DNA from: Desulfovibrio subterraneus
Lineage (GTDB): Bacteria; Desulfobacterota; Desulfovibrionia; Desulfovibrionales; Desulfovibrionaceae
Reading direction: 5' to 3'
Assembly: GCF_013340285.1 (NCBI RefSeq)
Contig: NZ_BLVO01000013.1
Coordinates: forward strand, 1,507,689-1,571,688
Length of the DNA: 64,000 bases
Positions 53,529 to 63,211 of this stretch are shown one piece after another. Position 1 is the stretch's first letter. Every line of letters begins with the position of its first letter. A program made the position numbers and the translations under genes. The notes under the pieces were generated by a model that made no database searches, was not told the DNA's origin, and worked only from the letters and a program-made list of their open reading frames with translations.

Positions 53529-54754
53529 CAGAAGACATGCGCCTGCTGCTTATCCAATTCGGCGACTACCATGCAGCCCTTGAGGCCCGCACAGCCGGAG
53601 AGCCGGAAACATACCGCGCCCAATACTACAGTCTGGATGCCGTGGATGGCTTCATAGGTAACGGTTCCTGCACGGTCGTCTGTCTGGACTTGCCTGAACA
53701 GGACCGGCGGCATGGGGCATACCGCATCATAGGCGGCAGGTTCATGCCCGCAAGCAGCGGTTTTGCGCACATGATACACACCCAGACATCAGCCCGCAGG
53801 CTCGTGTCCATTGCGGAAGAAACCAACCCCACGCACATTATCGTCCGCACTCCCGGATGGGTGCTGAGATGCATGGGCACATGGGCTCTGCGCAACGGTG
53901 TTCCTCTTCTACCCATCCTTGCCGACTACTTTCCCAAAGGCTCTTTCCTGCACCGCATGCGCAGGCTGAAAGAGATCCGCATCATGAACAGTCCGCAGAT
54001 ACCGCTGATAACCAACCATAATTATCCTGCCTGCCATACACTCGCAGACGCCGGAGTTCAGGCCGCAAAGGTGGTTCCGTGGGACTGGCCTGCCGTGCGG
54101 CATCCCGACGAATCGCCGGTTAAGAACCGCACCGGGGCGGCCAGCCCGTTCCGCATTCTGTATGCCGGCCTGCTGCTGCACGCCAAAGGCGTGGGCGACC
54201 TCATACAGGCTGCGGCCCTGTCAGTCAGGGAACACCCCGACCTTGTCGTAGACATCTGCGGCGACGGACCGGACAGACAACAACTGGAACAACAGGTACA
54301 GGAATCCGGCCTTGCCCGGCACGTCCATTTTCACGGCAAAGTACCCAACATCACAGTGCTGGCCCTGATGCAGCAGGCAGATGCCGTTGCCGTTCCCAGC
54401 AGGCCAACCTATCCCGAAGGCCTGCCCAACGTCATTTATGAAGCTCTGGAAACCCGCACCCCGCTGCTGGCAGCCAATCACCCGTCCTTCATGGGCAGGC
54501 TGCATGACGATAACGGCTGCCTGCTTTTTCCCTGCGGCGATGCCACAGCCCTGGCCCGGACCATTTCGCGCATCCGCCAGCCGGAGCTGTATGCCCGGCT
54601 CTCCGCAGGAACACTGGAGGCGTGGGAAGGCATACAATGCCCCGTCACCTTTGGTGAGCTGATCATGCAATGGCGGCAGTGGACAGTGGATGGCGGCCCC
54701 ATCCCCTGCCTGCAACACAGCCTGCAGCCCGACTCGGGACAGGGGGTGCGGTGA
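53525..54754 (+). CDS. Glycosyltransferase, GT4-like (group 1)
   Basis: 409 residues. The ATG at 53525 has GGAGA eight bases upstream and overlaps the previous stop (ATGA). The C-terminal donor domain is clear: ILYAGLLLHAKGVGDLI, CGDGPDRQQLE, VHFHGKV and PSRPTYPEGLPNVIYEALE, where the second Glu of E-x7-E binds the nucleotide sugar. The N-terminal acceptor domain is divergent. It is part of the forward polysaccharide operon. Confidence 0.88.
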   Translation: MTEDMRLLLIQFGDYHAALEARTAGEPETYRAQYYSLDAVDGFIGNGSCTVVCLDLPEQDRRHGAYRIIGGRFMPASSGFAHMIHTQTSARRLVSIAEETNPTHIIVRTPGWVLRCMGTWALRNGVPLLPILADYFPKGSFLHRMRRLKEIRIMNSPQIPLITNHNYPACHTLADAGVQAAKVVPWDWPAVRHPDESPVKNRTGAASPFRILYAGLLLHAKGVGDLIQAAALSVREHPDLVVDICGDGPDRQQLEQQVQESGLARHVHFHGKVPNITVLALMQQADAVAVPSRPTYPEGLPNVIYEALETRTPLLAANHPSFMGRLHDDNGCLLFPCGDATALARTISRIRQPELYARLSAGTLEAWEGIQCPVTFGELIMQWRQWTVDGGPIPCLQHSLQPDSGQGVR

Positions 54755-56028
54755 TGCGTCGCATTCTCTTCATCGTCGAACAGTGCAATCCCGAGTGGGC
54801 CTCTGTCCCACTGGTTGCCTTCAATCTCTGGGATGCACTGTCGCAACGGGCAGACGTTCATCTTGTCACGCACGAACGTAACAAGGACGCACTGGAAAAG
54901 GTGCGCAACCGGAACGGTCAGAACAGGCACATTGACTACATCGGCGAATCCACCCTGCTGAAACGCTATTTCGCCTTTGTCAGCGGCATGACCACCCGCG
55001 GCGGAACCAACTGGCCGCTCTTTCATGCCTTGTCCTACCCTGTGTATGCCTCGTTCAACAGCAGGGTCTATGCGGCATTCTCACAGGCTGTCCGACAGGG
55101 AAAATACGATGTGGTGCATGCCTTCACCCCCGTTCTGCCCCGCTATCCTGTTGCCATGGTGCGGGCCTGTGAAACAACGCCCTTTGTACTAGGCCCCGTC
55201 AACGGCGGGCTGCCCTTCCCGCCAGCCTTCGGCGAAGTACGGCGCAAGGAATCCGGCCTGTTCAATTTTCTGCGTTCCTTCACACGCCTTATTCCCGGCT
55301 ATGCCCAGACGTACAACAAGGCGGCAAGCGTGCTTGCCGGTTCCCGCTACACCCGCGAAATGCTGGAACACCGCTTTACCGGACTGGCCCCGAGAATGGC
55401 CCTGTTCCATGAAAACGGCCTTGCGCAGGACTTTTTCCGTCCGCACCAAACGACCTCTCAGGTGTTCACCCTACTGTTTACGGGCAGACTCGTCCCCTAC
55501 AAAGGGGCGGACATGCTGCTGGATGCCCTTGCCCGTTCCGGTCTTGATGCCTTCCGGCTCATTATTGTGGGAGACGGCCCCGAGCGCCCGAACCTTGAGA
55601 AGCAGGCCGCAACGCTGGGACTGACAGACAAGGTTCACTTCACAGGCTGGGTGCCGCAGAAGGAAACCGCACCATATTATGCTCAGGCAGATCTGTTTGC
55701 CTTCCCTTCCGTACGGGAATTCGGCGGGGCTGTGGTGCTGGAAGCCATGGCGGCAGGCTTGCCCTGCGTGGTGGTGGACCATGGCGGCATCAGTGAATAC
55801 GTGGATGAGAGCTGCGGCATCCGTATCGCACCGGAAAGCCGCGAACATGTGGTGAATGGCTTTGCCGAGGCCATACGGCATCTGGCACAGGACAGGGATC
55901 ACCGCGAGACTCTGGCGCATGGGGCAGTAATACGGGCAGAGAGTTACCGCTGGGAAAGCAAAGCCGACTGGCTTATTGCCCACTACGAGCAGCTTCTTGG
56001 CAGCACACATCCAAAGGAACACCCATGA
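54754..56028 (+). CDS. Glycosyltransferase, GT4-like (group 1)
   Basis: 424 residues. The ATG at 54754 shares its A with the preceding TGA stop. GPVNGGLPFPPAF, LLFTGRLVPYKGADMLLDAL, VGDGPERPNLEKQ, VHFTGWV and PSVREFGGAVVLEAMAAG show both GT-B domains. The sequence VVHAFTPVLPRYP in the acceptor half resembles transferases of exopolysaccharide clusters. The next gene (polymerase candidate) again overlaps by 4 bases. Confidence 0.9.
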   Translation: MRRILFIVEQCNPEWASVPLVAFNLWDALSQRADVHLVTHERNKDALEKVRNRNGQNRHIDYIGESTLLKRYFAFVSGMTTRGGTNWPLFHALSYPVYASFNSRVYAAFSQAVRQGKYDVVHAFTPVLPRYPVAMVRACETTPFVLGPVNGGLPFPPAFGEVRRKESGLFNFLRSFTRLIPGYAQTYNKAASVLAGSRYTREMLEHRFTGLAPRMALFHENGLAQDFFRPHQTTSQVFTLLFTGRLVPYKGADMLLDALARSGLDAFRLIIVGDGPERPNLEKQAATLGLTDKVHFTGWVPQKETAPYYAQADLFAFPSVREFGGAVVLEAMAAGLPCVVVDHGGISEYVDESCGIRIAPESREHVVNGFAEAIRHLAQDRDHRETLAHGAVIRAESYRWESKADWLIAHYEQLLGSTHPKEHP

Positions 56029-57407
56029 ACCCCATAGCCCACCTTGCCATGCTGGGATGGATTCCCGCGGTGCTGCTACTCTTCTCGCTGCTGCCCCCCC
56101 GCCGTGCGGTCATCGCGGCTTTCATCATCGCATGGCTGTTTCTGCCTGTAGCCCGTTACGATATTCCGGTGCTGCCGGACTACACCAAGATGTCGGCCAC
56201 CTGCGCAGGCGTGCTGATTGCAGCCTTCATCTTCGACAACCAGCGCCTCATGTCCTTCCGTGCTTCCGCTGTGGACACCCCCATGCTGCTCTGGCTCATC
56301 GCCCCCTTCATATCATCCATGAGCAACGATCTGGGATTGTGGGATGCCACCGCAGCGCTGTTCCAGCAGACCGTCACATGGGGCATGCCTTATTTCATCG
56401 GGCGTATATACCTCTCGGATATGGCGGGTCTGCGAGATCTGGCCAGAGGCATTTTCATCGGCGGCCTCGTTTACATCCCCCTCTGCCTGTATGAATCGCG
56501 TATGAGCCCCCAGCTGCACCGCATGATATACGGATTCATGGCCCATTATGATTTCTCACAAACCTACAGGCTGGGGGGCTGGCGTCCCATGGTGTTCATG
56601 TCGCACGGCATCATGGTGGGTGTATGGATGATGGCCGCTACACTGAACGGTTTCTGGATGTACCGCATGAAAGCGCTGGAGGACCTGAAAGGCAAGCTGC
56701 ACCTCAAGCTTCTCATTCCCGTCATGCTGTTCACGGCGGTCTGGATACGCTCGTTCGGTGCCCTGTTGCTTCTGCTGCTGGGCCTCGGGCTACTGTTTCT
56801 CACCATACGCATCCGCACCCGGCTCGTAATGGCCGCCTTTCTCATGATTCCGCCCGTGTTCATGTTCTCCGCCGTCATAGACCAACCGCTGGGGCAGACC
56901 GCCGTTGACATCATAGAAAGCGTGAACGCGGACCGCGCAGCTTCCTTAAAGTTCCGCGTGGACAATGAACACATCCTGGTGGCCAAGGCCATGCAGAGAC
57001 CTGCCTTCGGCTGGGGAGGCTGGGGCCGTGCAAGGGTTTATAACGAATTCGGCGAAGATATTTCCGTCACAGACAGCCTGTGGGTAATCACGCTGGGGAA
57101 CTACGGCCTGTTCGGCCTTGCAACCATGTCGCTGGTCTTCTTTTTGCCCGCCTATCTGTTTCTCAAACAATACAGGGCAATGCACTGGCACAAGCCCCAT
57201 CTTTGCCATGCAGCCTCGCTGACTGTCATGCTGTCACTCTATTCCGTGGATAACCTCATCAACGCCATGGAGAATCCCATTTTCATCTTCACGGCCGGAG
57301 CACTGACAGGAGCCATGCTGCAACCACAACAACTTGAGGCCCCCGAAGCAGCCGGACAGACTGAAGCCGCAAGTCCGTTTCGCGGGTACGAACCACGTTT
57401 CATATGA
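56025..57407 (+). CDS. Candidate polysaccharide polymerase (Wzy / O-antigen ligase-like)
   Basis: 460 residues with about ten to eleven hydrophobic segments. A large periplasmic loop region with MIYGFMAHYDFSQTYRLGG and the late PAFGWGGWGR followed by SVTDSLWVITLGNYG is the layout of O-antigen ligase/polymerase proteins (the G-W-G and N-x-x-L pattern). Given the flippase, exporter and co-polymerase in the locus, it is the best candidate for Wzy. It overlaps the preceding gene by four bases (ATGA). Confidence 0.75.
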   Translation: MNPIAHLAMLGWIPAVLLLFSLLPPRRAVIAAFIIAWLFLPVARYDIPVLPDYTKMSATCAGVLIAAFIFDNQRLMSFRASAVDTPMLLWLIAPFISSMSNDLGLWDATAALFQQTVTWGMPYFIGRIYLSDMAGLRDLARGIFIGGLVYIPLCLYESRMSPQLHRMIYGFMAHYDFSQTYRLGGWRPMVFMSHGIMVGVWMMAATLNGFWMYRMKALEDLKGKLHLKLLIPVMLFTAVWIRSFGALLLLLLGLGLLFLTIRIRTRLVMAAFLMIPPVFMFSAVIDQPLGQTAVDIIESVNADRAASLKFRVDNEHILVAKAMQRPAFGWGGWGRARVYNEFGEDISVTDSLWVITLGNYGLFGLATMSLVFFLPAYLFLKQYRAMHWHKPHLCHAASLTVMLSLYSVDNLINAMENPIFIFTAGALTGAMLQPQQLEAPEAAGQTEAASPFRGYEPRFI

Positions 57408-57423
57408 ACATCCGGAGGAATTC

Positions 57424-58659
57424 ATGAAACTTCTGTATCTCGCCAGTGAATATCCCGCCTTCTCGCACACCTTCATTCAACGGGAAATCCAAGCCCTGCG
57501 GGCGGACAACATCGAGGTTGCCACGGCGTCCATCAGGCGACCGCAGCACATAGACCGCATGACAGATACGGACAGGCAGGAATATGCAGATACCTGCTAC
57601 CTGAGAGAGAACCTGTTCACACGCGGCATGAAAGACTCCTTCAAGGTCTTTCTCCGGCATCCTGTCGCCTTTTCGCGGCTCAAGCTGCGGGCCATGCAAT
57701 GGTGCCTGCTGAACGGCCCCAAGAGCTACTTCAAGGCCGTGGCCTACATTCTGGAGGCGGGTATTCTGCTTGAACACATGCATGGCAAAGGCATTCGACA
57801 CGTGCACGTGCACTTCGCCAATCCGGCTGCCACAGTCGCCATGATCGCGGCTGCCAGCGGACTCATCGAGTTCAGCATAAGCGCCCACGGGCCGGATATC
57901 TTCTATGACACCAGAGAGAACCTGCTGGCTCTGAAGGCTGACCGGGCCCGGTTTGTACGATGCATCAGCCACTACTGTGTCAGCCAGTTCATGCGCATCA
58001 CCCCGACCGTACAGTGGTCCAAACTGCACATAGTCCGTTGCGGCGTGGACACGGCCGTATTCACACCCGCCCCCGAAGCGCCTGCATCACAAGAGGCAGA
58101 AGAGCAGAAACGCCTGCGCATTCTCTGCCTTGGCCGCATATGTCCCGCCAAGGCGCAGCCCCTGCTGCTCGCAGCCTTTCTGCGCCTGCGCGAACAGGGA
58201 ACAGCGGCCCATCTGACCTTTGCAGGAGGTGGGGAAGGGCTTGAAGATCTGCGCAACATGGCCGCACGAAGCCCCTTTGCAGGCGACGTAACATTCACAG
58301 GCGCCGTTGATCAGGATACCGCCAGATCCCTCTATGACACTGCGGATATATTCGTACTGCCAAGCGTTGCCGAAGGTGTGCCCGTAGTACTCATGGAAGC
58401 CATGGCCAAGGAAGTACCCTGCATTGCCACTAACATAACAGGCATACCGGAACTCATCGAGCACGGGGCAGACGGCCTGCTCGCCATTCCGGGTAGTGAA
58501 GAAAGCTTGCTGGACTGCCTCACGCGCCTTTGTGCCGACACCGCCTACCGGAAGCAACTGGGCAAAGCCGGACGTCGCAAAGTCCTGAGCCGCTACGATC
58601 TTGCCGTCAACGGCAAAGAGATGGTCAAACTGTTCAGAAAAATGCTGCCGGACACATAA
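57424..58659 (+). CDS. Glycosyltransferase, GT4-like (group 1)
   Basis: 411 residues; GGAGG before the ATG at 57424. The N-terminus LLYLASEYPAFSHTFIQREI is typical of colanic-acid WcaL-like and related transferases. HGKGIRHVHVHFAN, SAHGPDIF, ILCLGRICPAKA and PSVAEGVPVVLMEAMAKEVP follow. The protein should add a sugar to the lipid-linked repeat unit in the cytoplasm. It lies in the same operon as the polymerase candidate. Confidence 0.9.
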   Translation: MKLLYLASEYPAFSHTFIQREIQALRADNIEVATASIRRPQHIDRMTDTDRQEYADTCYLRENLFTRGMKDSFKVFLRHPVAFSRLKLRAMQWCLLNGPKSYFKAVAYILEAGILLEHMHGKGIRHVHVHFANPAATVAMIAAASGLIEFSISAHGPDIFYDTRENLLALKADRARFVRCISHYCVSQFMRITPTVQWSKLHIVRCGVDTAVFTPAPEAPASQEAEEQKRLRILCLGRICPAKAQPLLLAAFLRLREQGTAAHLTFAGGGEGLEDLRNMAARSPFAGDVTFTGAVDQDTARSLYDTADIFVLPSVAEGVPVVLMEAMAKEVPCIATNITGIPELIEHGADGLLAIPGSEESLLDCLTRLCADTAYRKQLGKAGRRKVLSRYDLAVNGKEMVKLFRKMLPDT

Positions 58660-58686
58660 AAGGTTGACGGATAAGGGAGATACACC

Positions 58687-59424
58687 ATGACGGACAAGCA
58701 ACCGGATGCACAACAAGACCTGCTTGAGGCCTTGCACCGTCAGTACGCCACCCCCGGTGCCGGCTGGCGGCTCAGAATACGCGCGTGGCGCAAAAGAACC
58801 CTGTGGCGTGGCGTCATCGGGTTCAGCCTTCTTCTGAAACGCCTGCTCGATATCATCGGCGCGGCATGCGGCATTCTGCTGCTCTCTCCTTTCTTCGCTC
58901 TGGTGGCCCTGCTCATCATGCTGGAGGACGGCAGACCGGTCTTCTTCCGCCAGATTCGGGTGGGACGACACGGCACCCTGTTCCATATGTACAAATTCCG
59001 CTCCATGTTCCGCGATGCAGAAGCACGCCTCAAGGAACTGCAACAGGCGAATGAGAGCAGTGACGGCGTCATATTCAAGATGCAGCGTGATCCGCGCATA
59101 ACCAGAGTGGGCAAATTCATCAGGCGTGCGTCCATAGATGAACTACCACAGCTCTGGAACGTGTTGCGGGGTGAGATGTCATTGGTGGGTCCTCGCCCGG
59201 CCATACCGGGTGAAGTGGCACAATACACACTGGAAGACAGGCGCAGGCTGGGAACCAAACCCGGCATCACCTGCTTCTGGCAGGTTGCGGGCCGCAGCAC
59301 CATTCCCTTCAAGCAGCAGGTGCAGCTTGATGTGCAGTACATTGAAAGTCAGTCCTTTTGGATTGACCTGAAGCTGCTGCTCAAAACCATTCCGGCGGTT
59401 CTCAGCGGCAAGGGAGCGTACTGA
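58687..59424 (+). CDS. Initiating undecaprenyl-phosphate sugar-1-phosphate transferase (WcaJ/RfbP-like)
   Basis: 245 residues. KRLLDIIGAACGILLLSPFF is the N-terminal re-entrant membrane helix. FFRQIRVGRHGTLFHMYKFR, RASIDELPQLWNVL with catalytic Asp151-Glu152, and RGEMSLVGPRPAIPGE are intact. The enzyme should start each repeat unit by loading sugar-1-phosphate onto undecaprenyl phosphate. It lacks the N-terminal four-helix and Rossmann part of full WcaJ and so belongs to the short form. Confidence 0.93.
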   Translation: MTDKQPDAQQDLLEALHRQYATPGAGWRLRIRAWRKRTLWRGVIGFSLLLKRLLDIIGAACGILLLSPFFALVALLIMLEDGRPVFFRQIRVGRHGTLFHMYKFRSMFRDAEARLKELQQANESSDGVIFKMQRDPRITRVGKFIRRASIDELPQLWNVLRGEMSLVGPRPAIPGEVAQYTLEDRRRLGTKPGITCFWQVAGRSTIPFKQQVQLDVQYIESQSFWIDLKLLLKTIPAVLSGKGAY

Positions 59425-59482
59425 TCTCCCGATATTCCCGACATCGGAAACGTGAAAACTCCAACCACATGGAGAGATTGCC

Positions 59483-60946
59483 GTGCTTGCCATCATATTT
59501 TGCAATACCCATCGCCCCCTGCCCCAGACATTGGCAGCGCATTACGAATTTGCCATGCTTCCGCTGGCAAACCGTCCTGTCGTATGGCACATGGTTGAAC
59601 AATGTGTCAGAGCCGGTATCACCCGCCTTCTCTTTGTTGCGCAAGAAAAGCCGGAAGCCCTGCGCGAGCAGCTGGGAAACGGGGAGCGCTGGGGCGTAAG
59701 CATTGACGTTGTACCGCCCGTGAAAGCCCGGAGTAATGAACAGGCACAGGGTGATTTTGATACAGATTTTGCGACGGAAAACCTTGCAACGCTGTCTGCG
59801 CTGCTGCGTGAGGAACAAGCCGCACTGATCTTTCCGGCTTTGTGGCTCTGCAACCCCGAAGATATTGCGCAGATCACGCACCAACAGAAAGAACAGCCTC
59901 CCGTCTCACGTCTGCTGGGCCCCCATAGTGCAGCGCCGAAGATGCATATCGCCGGCAGTACGGCTCCGGCAGCCATTGTCCTCCCGCAAACTGAACCTCT
60001 GCAGCTGACCACAGTTGCGGACGTATACAACGCCACCATGCATGCACTGGATGGCAGCCTTCCATGGCTGGTCAGGGAAGAAATGGAAAAGGCCGACGGC
60101 ATCTTCATCGGTCACCATAGCAACGTGCACCCTGAAGCAACGCTGCATCCCCCCGTCATCATAGGACCGTATGCCACCATTGCGGCGAGATGCGTTATAG
60201 GCCCCCACGCGGTCATCGGCGCCCGCTCCATTGTGGACTCCGGGGCGGAAATCATCCGCAGTGTTCTGGAGTCCGAGTCCTATGCAGGTTCCATGACCTA
60301 CAGACAGGATATGTTCTCCATAAGCAACATGCTGTTTTCCTTGCCGGATGAAACATGCATCCTCGTTCCTGACGACTTTCTCCAGAACACACTCAGCAAG
60401 ACAGGTAAGTCCGGTCAGCGGGGCGCAACACTACTGCGCAATGTCACCCACCGTGGTGTTGCCCTGCTTCTGCTGCTGCTTTTCTGGCCTCTGCCGCTGC
60501 TGTTGTGGATTGCAGGTGGGTTCCGTTTCCGGCGCAGGGTCATAGCCGGAATCGAGCAAAGCGATTCACTGGACTGCGAACATAAGGTTTCGCAGCTCAC
60601 TATCAGGCTGGCCGCAACGACGCGGCTCCCCCGTATCATCACCCAGTTTCCCGCACTGCTTGACGTAGCGGCAGGCCGCATCGCACTTGTGGGACCTGAA
60701 CCCGTATCCATGGAAGAAGCAGCCAGCATGCGCCATGAATGGGAACGCCTGCGCTTCAAGACCAAACCGGGGCTCATTCCGCCGTGGGCCGGCCTCGCTC
60801 CCGCGCCGCTCAACGATGTGGAACGGCGCACCATCAACGCATGGTATGGGCGACACGCAGATCTGCGCACAGATGCCGACGTGCTTGCCGGTTTACTGCG
60901 CAGAGGCTGGCCCCACTTGCGGCACAGCAGGTCAGAAGAAGGATAG
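59483..60946 (+). CDS. Fusion: nucleotidyltransferase-like, left-handed beta-helix and inactive sugar-transferase-like domain
   Basis: 487 residues from a GTG start with GGAGAG six bases upstream. Residues ~1-200 resemble a sugar nucleotidyltransferase (MLAIIFCNTHRPLPQ..., PLANRPVVWHMVEQC) without the G-G-x-G-x-R loop. Residues ~205-270 form left-handed beta-helix repeats (VIIGPYATIAARCVIG). A membrane helix (~324-345) is followed by a bacterial sugar-transferase-like end (RLPRIITQFPALL, GRIALVGPEPVS) whose catalytic Asp-Glu pair is missing. It may be a regulatory or scaffold subunit of the initiating enzyme next door. Confidence 0.75.
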   Translation: MLAIIFCNTHRPLPQTLAAHYEFAMLPLANRPVVWHMVEQCVRAGITRLLFVAQEKPEALREQLGNGERWGVSIDVVPPVKARSNEQAQGDFDTDFATENLATLSALLREEQAALIFPALWLCNPEDIAQITHQQKEQPPVSRLLGPHSAAPKMHIAGSTAPAAIVLPQTEPLQLTTVADVYNATMHALDGSLPWLVREEMEKADGIFIGHHSNVHPEATLHPPVIIGPYATIAARCVIGPHAVIGARSIVDSGAEIIRSVLESESYAGSMTYRQDMFSISNMLFSLPDETCILVPDDFLQNTLSKTGKSGQRGATLLRNVTHRGVALLLLLLFWPLPLLLWIAGGFRFRRRVIAGIEQSDSLDCEHKVSQLTIRLAATTRLPRIITQFPALLDVAAGRIALVGPEPVSMEEAASMRHEWERLRFKTKPGLIPPWAGLAPAPLNDVERRTINAWYGRHADLRTDADVLAGLLRRGWPHLRHSRSEEG

Positions 60947-60951
60947 GTTGA

Positions 60952-62772
60952 TCATTCGATGGGTTTGGATGCTACGGGAGACGACCCCCGTCCCAAACGG
61001 CGAAGCAGCGGAGCGGTAAGCGCATTCCACTCTGCTTCCGACAGAGTAAAGCGGCGCAGCAGAATGCCGCATAGCACCAGATACCCCATGCCGAGTAGCA
61101 AAACCACCCCCAGTGTTTCCCAGCGGTTCATGTCCGGCAGCCATGCAGAAAGCAGACGACAGACTCCATACACAGCCAGTCCTGCCAGCACAGGGGCTGT
61201 CCCCACGACAACTGCCTGCTTCCAGAATTCCGCAAAGGAAATGCGAAAGGCTCTGTTGGTGCGCCAGATGAAATGCACAGTGCTGACCACCGTGCTCAGG
61301 GTTACTCCCCATACAGTACCCATGAGGCCATAGGCCTTTGTCCACGCCGGTCCCCAGAGCAGCATGAGCACCAGGTTGATGAGTACAGCCTCGAGTTCCC
61401 TGCCGGAACGGTTAATCCCCCTCATCATGGCGGAACACGGCAAGGTTGAGAGATGAATGAGGCACATCACGGCCACGGAAAAACAGATACCGTTGGCTTC
61501 GTCATATCCCGACCCTACCCATGCAAATAGAATCTGCGGCGCTGCGGCAATGATGAAGCTGTACAGCACAAAATTGATGAGATTGAGGTAGCGCATACCA
61601 CGCAGATACAGACCACGCAATTCATCTGCTTCCAAATACTCACCACTGTACAGCAATTTCCATTGCGTCCGCAGGGCCGGAATCCCTGCAACAAGAGCAA
61701 GCAGGCACCATACGGCAAACACACCGGTCGGCAAAGAGAACAACTGCCTGCCTGTGCCGGTCCAATACTCCCACCCCCACGGCAACAGGCCCGCACACCC
61801 CAGCAGCATGGTGACAATGCAAAGAGACAGGTACTTCCATACCTTGGCCTGTACCGTCATGGAGGGACTGGCCTGCCACCAGCCGCCCACAGCCGAAGCG
61901 GCAGGAAGAAAAGGCGTGCTGGCCGCGCCGGTAATACTGCGTGCGGTAAAAGGCAATTTGCGGCCGACTTCAAACAGCCCTGTGGCATCCAGCCCGAGCA
62001 TGCCGGTTGTGATAATCCTGTCCAGACTGCCCAGAAACATCCCGAGAAAACCAAGAATCTGCACCTTGCCACCAAAGACGAACAGTTCGTTCAGGCTGGC
62101 CTTGCTGACAAGTGCCGGGTGCACACGCAGGCCGGACAGCCTGCGAAAGGCCATGACCATGTTGAGCAGCACATCCACCAACGTCTTCAGCACATAGGCA
62201 TACAGCACCCCATAGATGCCGGAGCCCATGTGCAGGAACGCGAAAATGAGAAGCACTTCAAGCAAGGTTGTGATCAGCCAGATTGTCTTGCTGCACACCA
62301 CCTCCTGCAAGCCTTCCAGCACCCCCCGGAAAGCGCCGAGCGTGAGATCTATGAGAAAGACGGACGCCGTGCCTATGAGCAGGACCACCGACAAATCCAC
62401 CAGTTCGGCATCAATGCGGAAAAGATGCACCAACCACGGCGCACACAGATACAGCAATCCAAAACACACCAATGACACACTGCCCATGATGAACAAGCCG
62501 GTGGAAAGCAGCCTGCTTATCTTATCCACCTCACCCGCCACATGGTATTCCGCCGTATATTTGATATAGGCGTTGTTTATGCCGAAGGCAGACATGCCCG
62601 CATAAGAAAGAATCACAAAACAGAACGACCAGAGACCGTATTCGGCAAGCGAAACATGCACCAGAATGAAGGGCGTGATGATGAGGCGCGTGGCAAGGTA
62701 GATGACATTTGCCACCACCGCCACGGCAGACCCGGCTGCCATGCGCCGCTGCAAATCCTTCATTGTCGTCAT
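60952..62772 (-). CDS. Polysaccharide flippase Wzx (MATE/MVF-type)
   Basis: 606 residues with 12 to 14 hydrophobic segments, the layout of the oligosaccharidyl-lipid flippases (RMAAGSAVAVVANVIYLATRL at the start, SLDRIITTGMLGLDATGLFEVG in the middle). GGAG lies five bases before the ATG. It should move the lipid-linked repeat unit across the inner membrane. It is the last gene of a minus-strand operon that begins with signalling genes, and it ends only five bases from the convergent gene at 59483. Confidence 0.9.
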   Translation of the reverse strand: MTTMKDLQRRMAAGSAVAVVANVIYLATRLIITPFILVHVSLAEYGLWSFCFVILSYAGMSAFGINNAYIKYTAEYHVAGEVDKISRLLSTGLFIMGSVSLVCFGLLYLCAPWLVHLFRIDAELVDLSVVLLIGTASVFLIDLTLGAFRGVLEGLQEVVCSKTIWLITTLLEVLLIFAFLHMGSGIYGVLYAYVLKTLVDVLLNMVMAFRRLSGLRVHPALVSKASLNELFVFGGKVQILGFLGMFLGSLDRIITTGMLGLDATGLFEVGRKLPFTARSITGAASTPFLPAASAVGGWWQASPSMTVQAKVWKYLSLCIVTMLLGCAGLLPWGWEYWTGTGRQLFSLPTGVFAVWCLLALVAGIPALRTQWKLLYSGEYLEADELRGLYLRGMRYLNLINFVLYSFIIAAAPQILFAWVGSGYDEANGICFSVAVMCLIHLSTLPCSAMMRGINRSGRELEAVLINLVLMLLWGPAWTKAYGLMGTVWGVTLSTVVSTVHFIWRTNRAFRISFAEFWKQAVVVGTAPVLAGLAVYGVCRLLSAWLPDMNRWETLGVVLLLGMGYLVLCGILLRRFTLSEAEWNALTAPLLRRLGRGSSPVASKPIE

Positions 62773-62801
62773 ATCATCTCCGGTTTGTGCATCGGTCTAC
62801 C

Positions 62802-63209
62802 TCAGTCCGCCCCCGAAATTCGTTTCGTCAGGGTCAGCACGTTCCATTTGCCATCCCGTTCGTAACTCACAGAATCCATGATCTCACGCATGATGAAGAT
62901 GCCGTAGCCCCCCACATGGTGCTCTTCAAGATTCGGCTGGGGAATATTATCAATATCAAACCCCTCGCCGCCGTCTCGTATGCTGATCACAAGCAGGTCG
63001 TCTTCCCGCCGCATGCCGAGCTCCACAAGGCCCTGACTGGTACATTTCATGGCGTTGGTAAGTCCTTCGCTCAAGGCCAGTTCAATTCTGTCAACCACAT
63101 CTCCGTGAATCCCCGCCGCAGCAAACAGGGCGTGCAGCAAATCGCTGGCAAAATGCAGGTTTGGCAATTCCGGACTGAAACAGGCCGACAGGGAATATTG
63201 CGCTCCCAC
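62802..63209 (-). CDS. RsbW-like anti-sigma/partner-switch kinase (HATPase_c_2)
   Basis: 135 residues from a GTG at 63209 with GGAG upstream. The GHKL ATPase boxes are intact: N-box ELALSEGLTNAM (Glu48, Asn52), G1 DGGEGFD (79-85) and G2 VGGYGIFIM. These proteins phosphorylate STAS-domain antagonists on a conserved Ser and usually bind a sigma factor. No sigma gene is nearby. It lies 2 bases after the STAS gene and 29 before wzx. Confidence 0.9.
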   Translation of the reverse strand: MGAQYSLSACFSPELPNLHFASDLLHALFAAAGIHGDVVDRIELALSEGLTNAMKCTSQGLVELGMRREDDLLVISIRDGGEGFDIDNIPQPNLEEHHVGGYGIFIMREIMDSVSYERDGKWNVLTLTKRISGAD

Positions 63210-63211
63210 GG

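Noticed and set aside
60947-60951. A hidden terminator between the convergent genes at 59483 and 60952
   Set aside because: Only five bases separate the stop codons and no hairpin was found; transcripts probably overlap.
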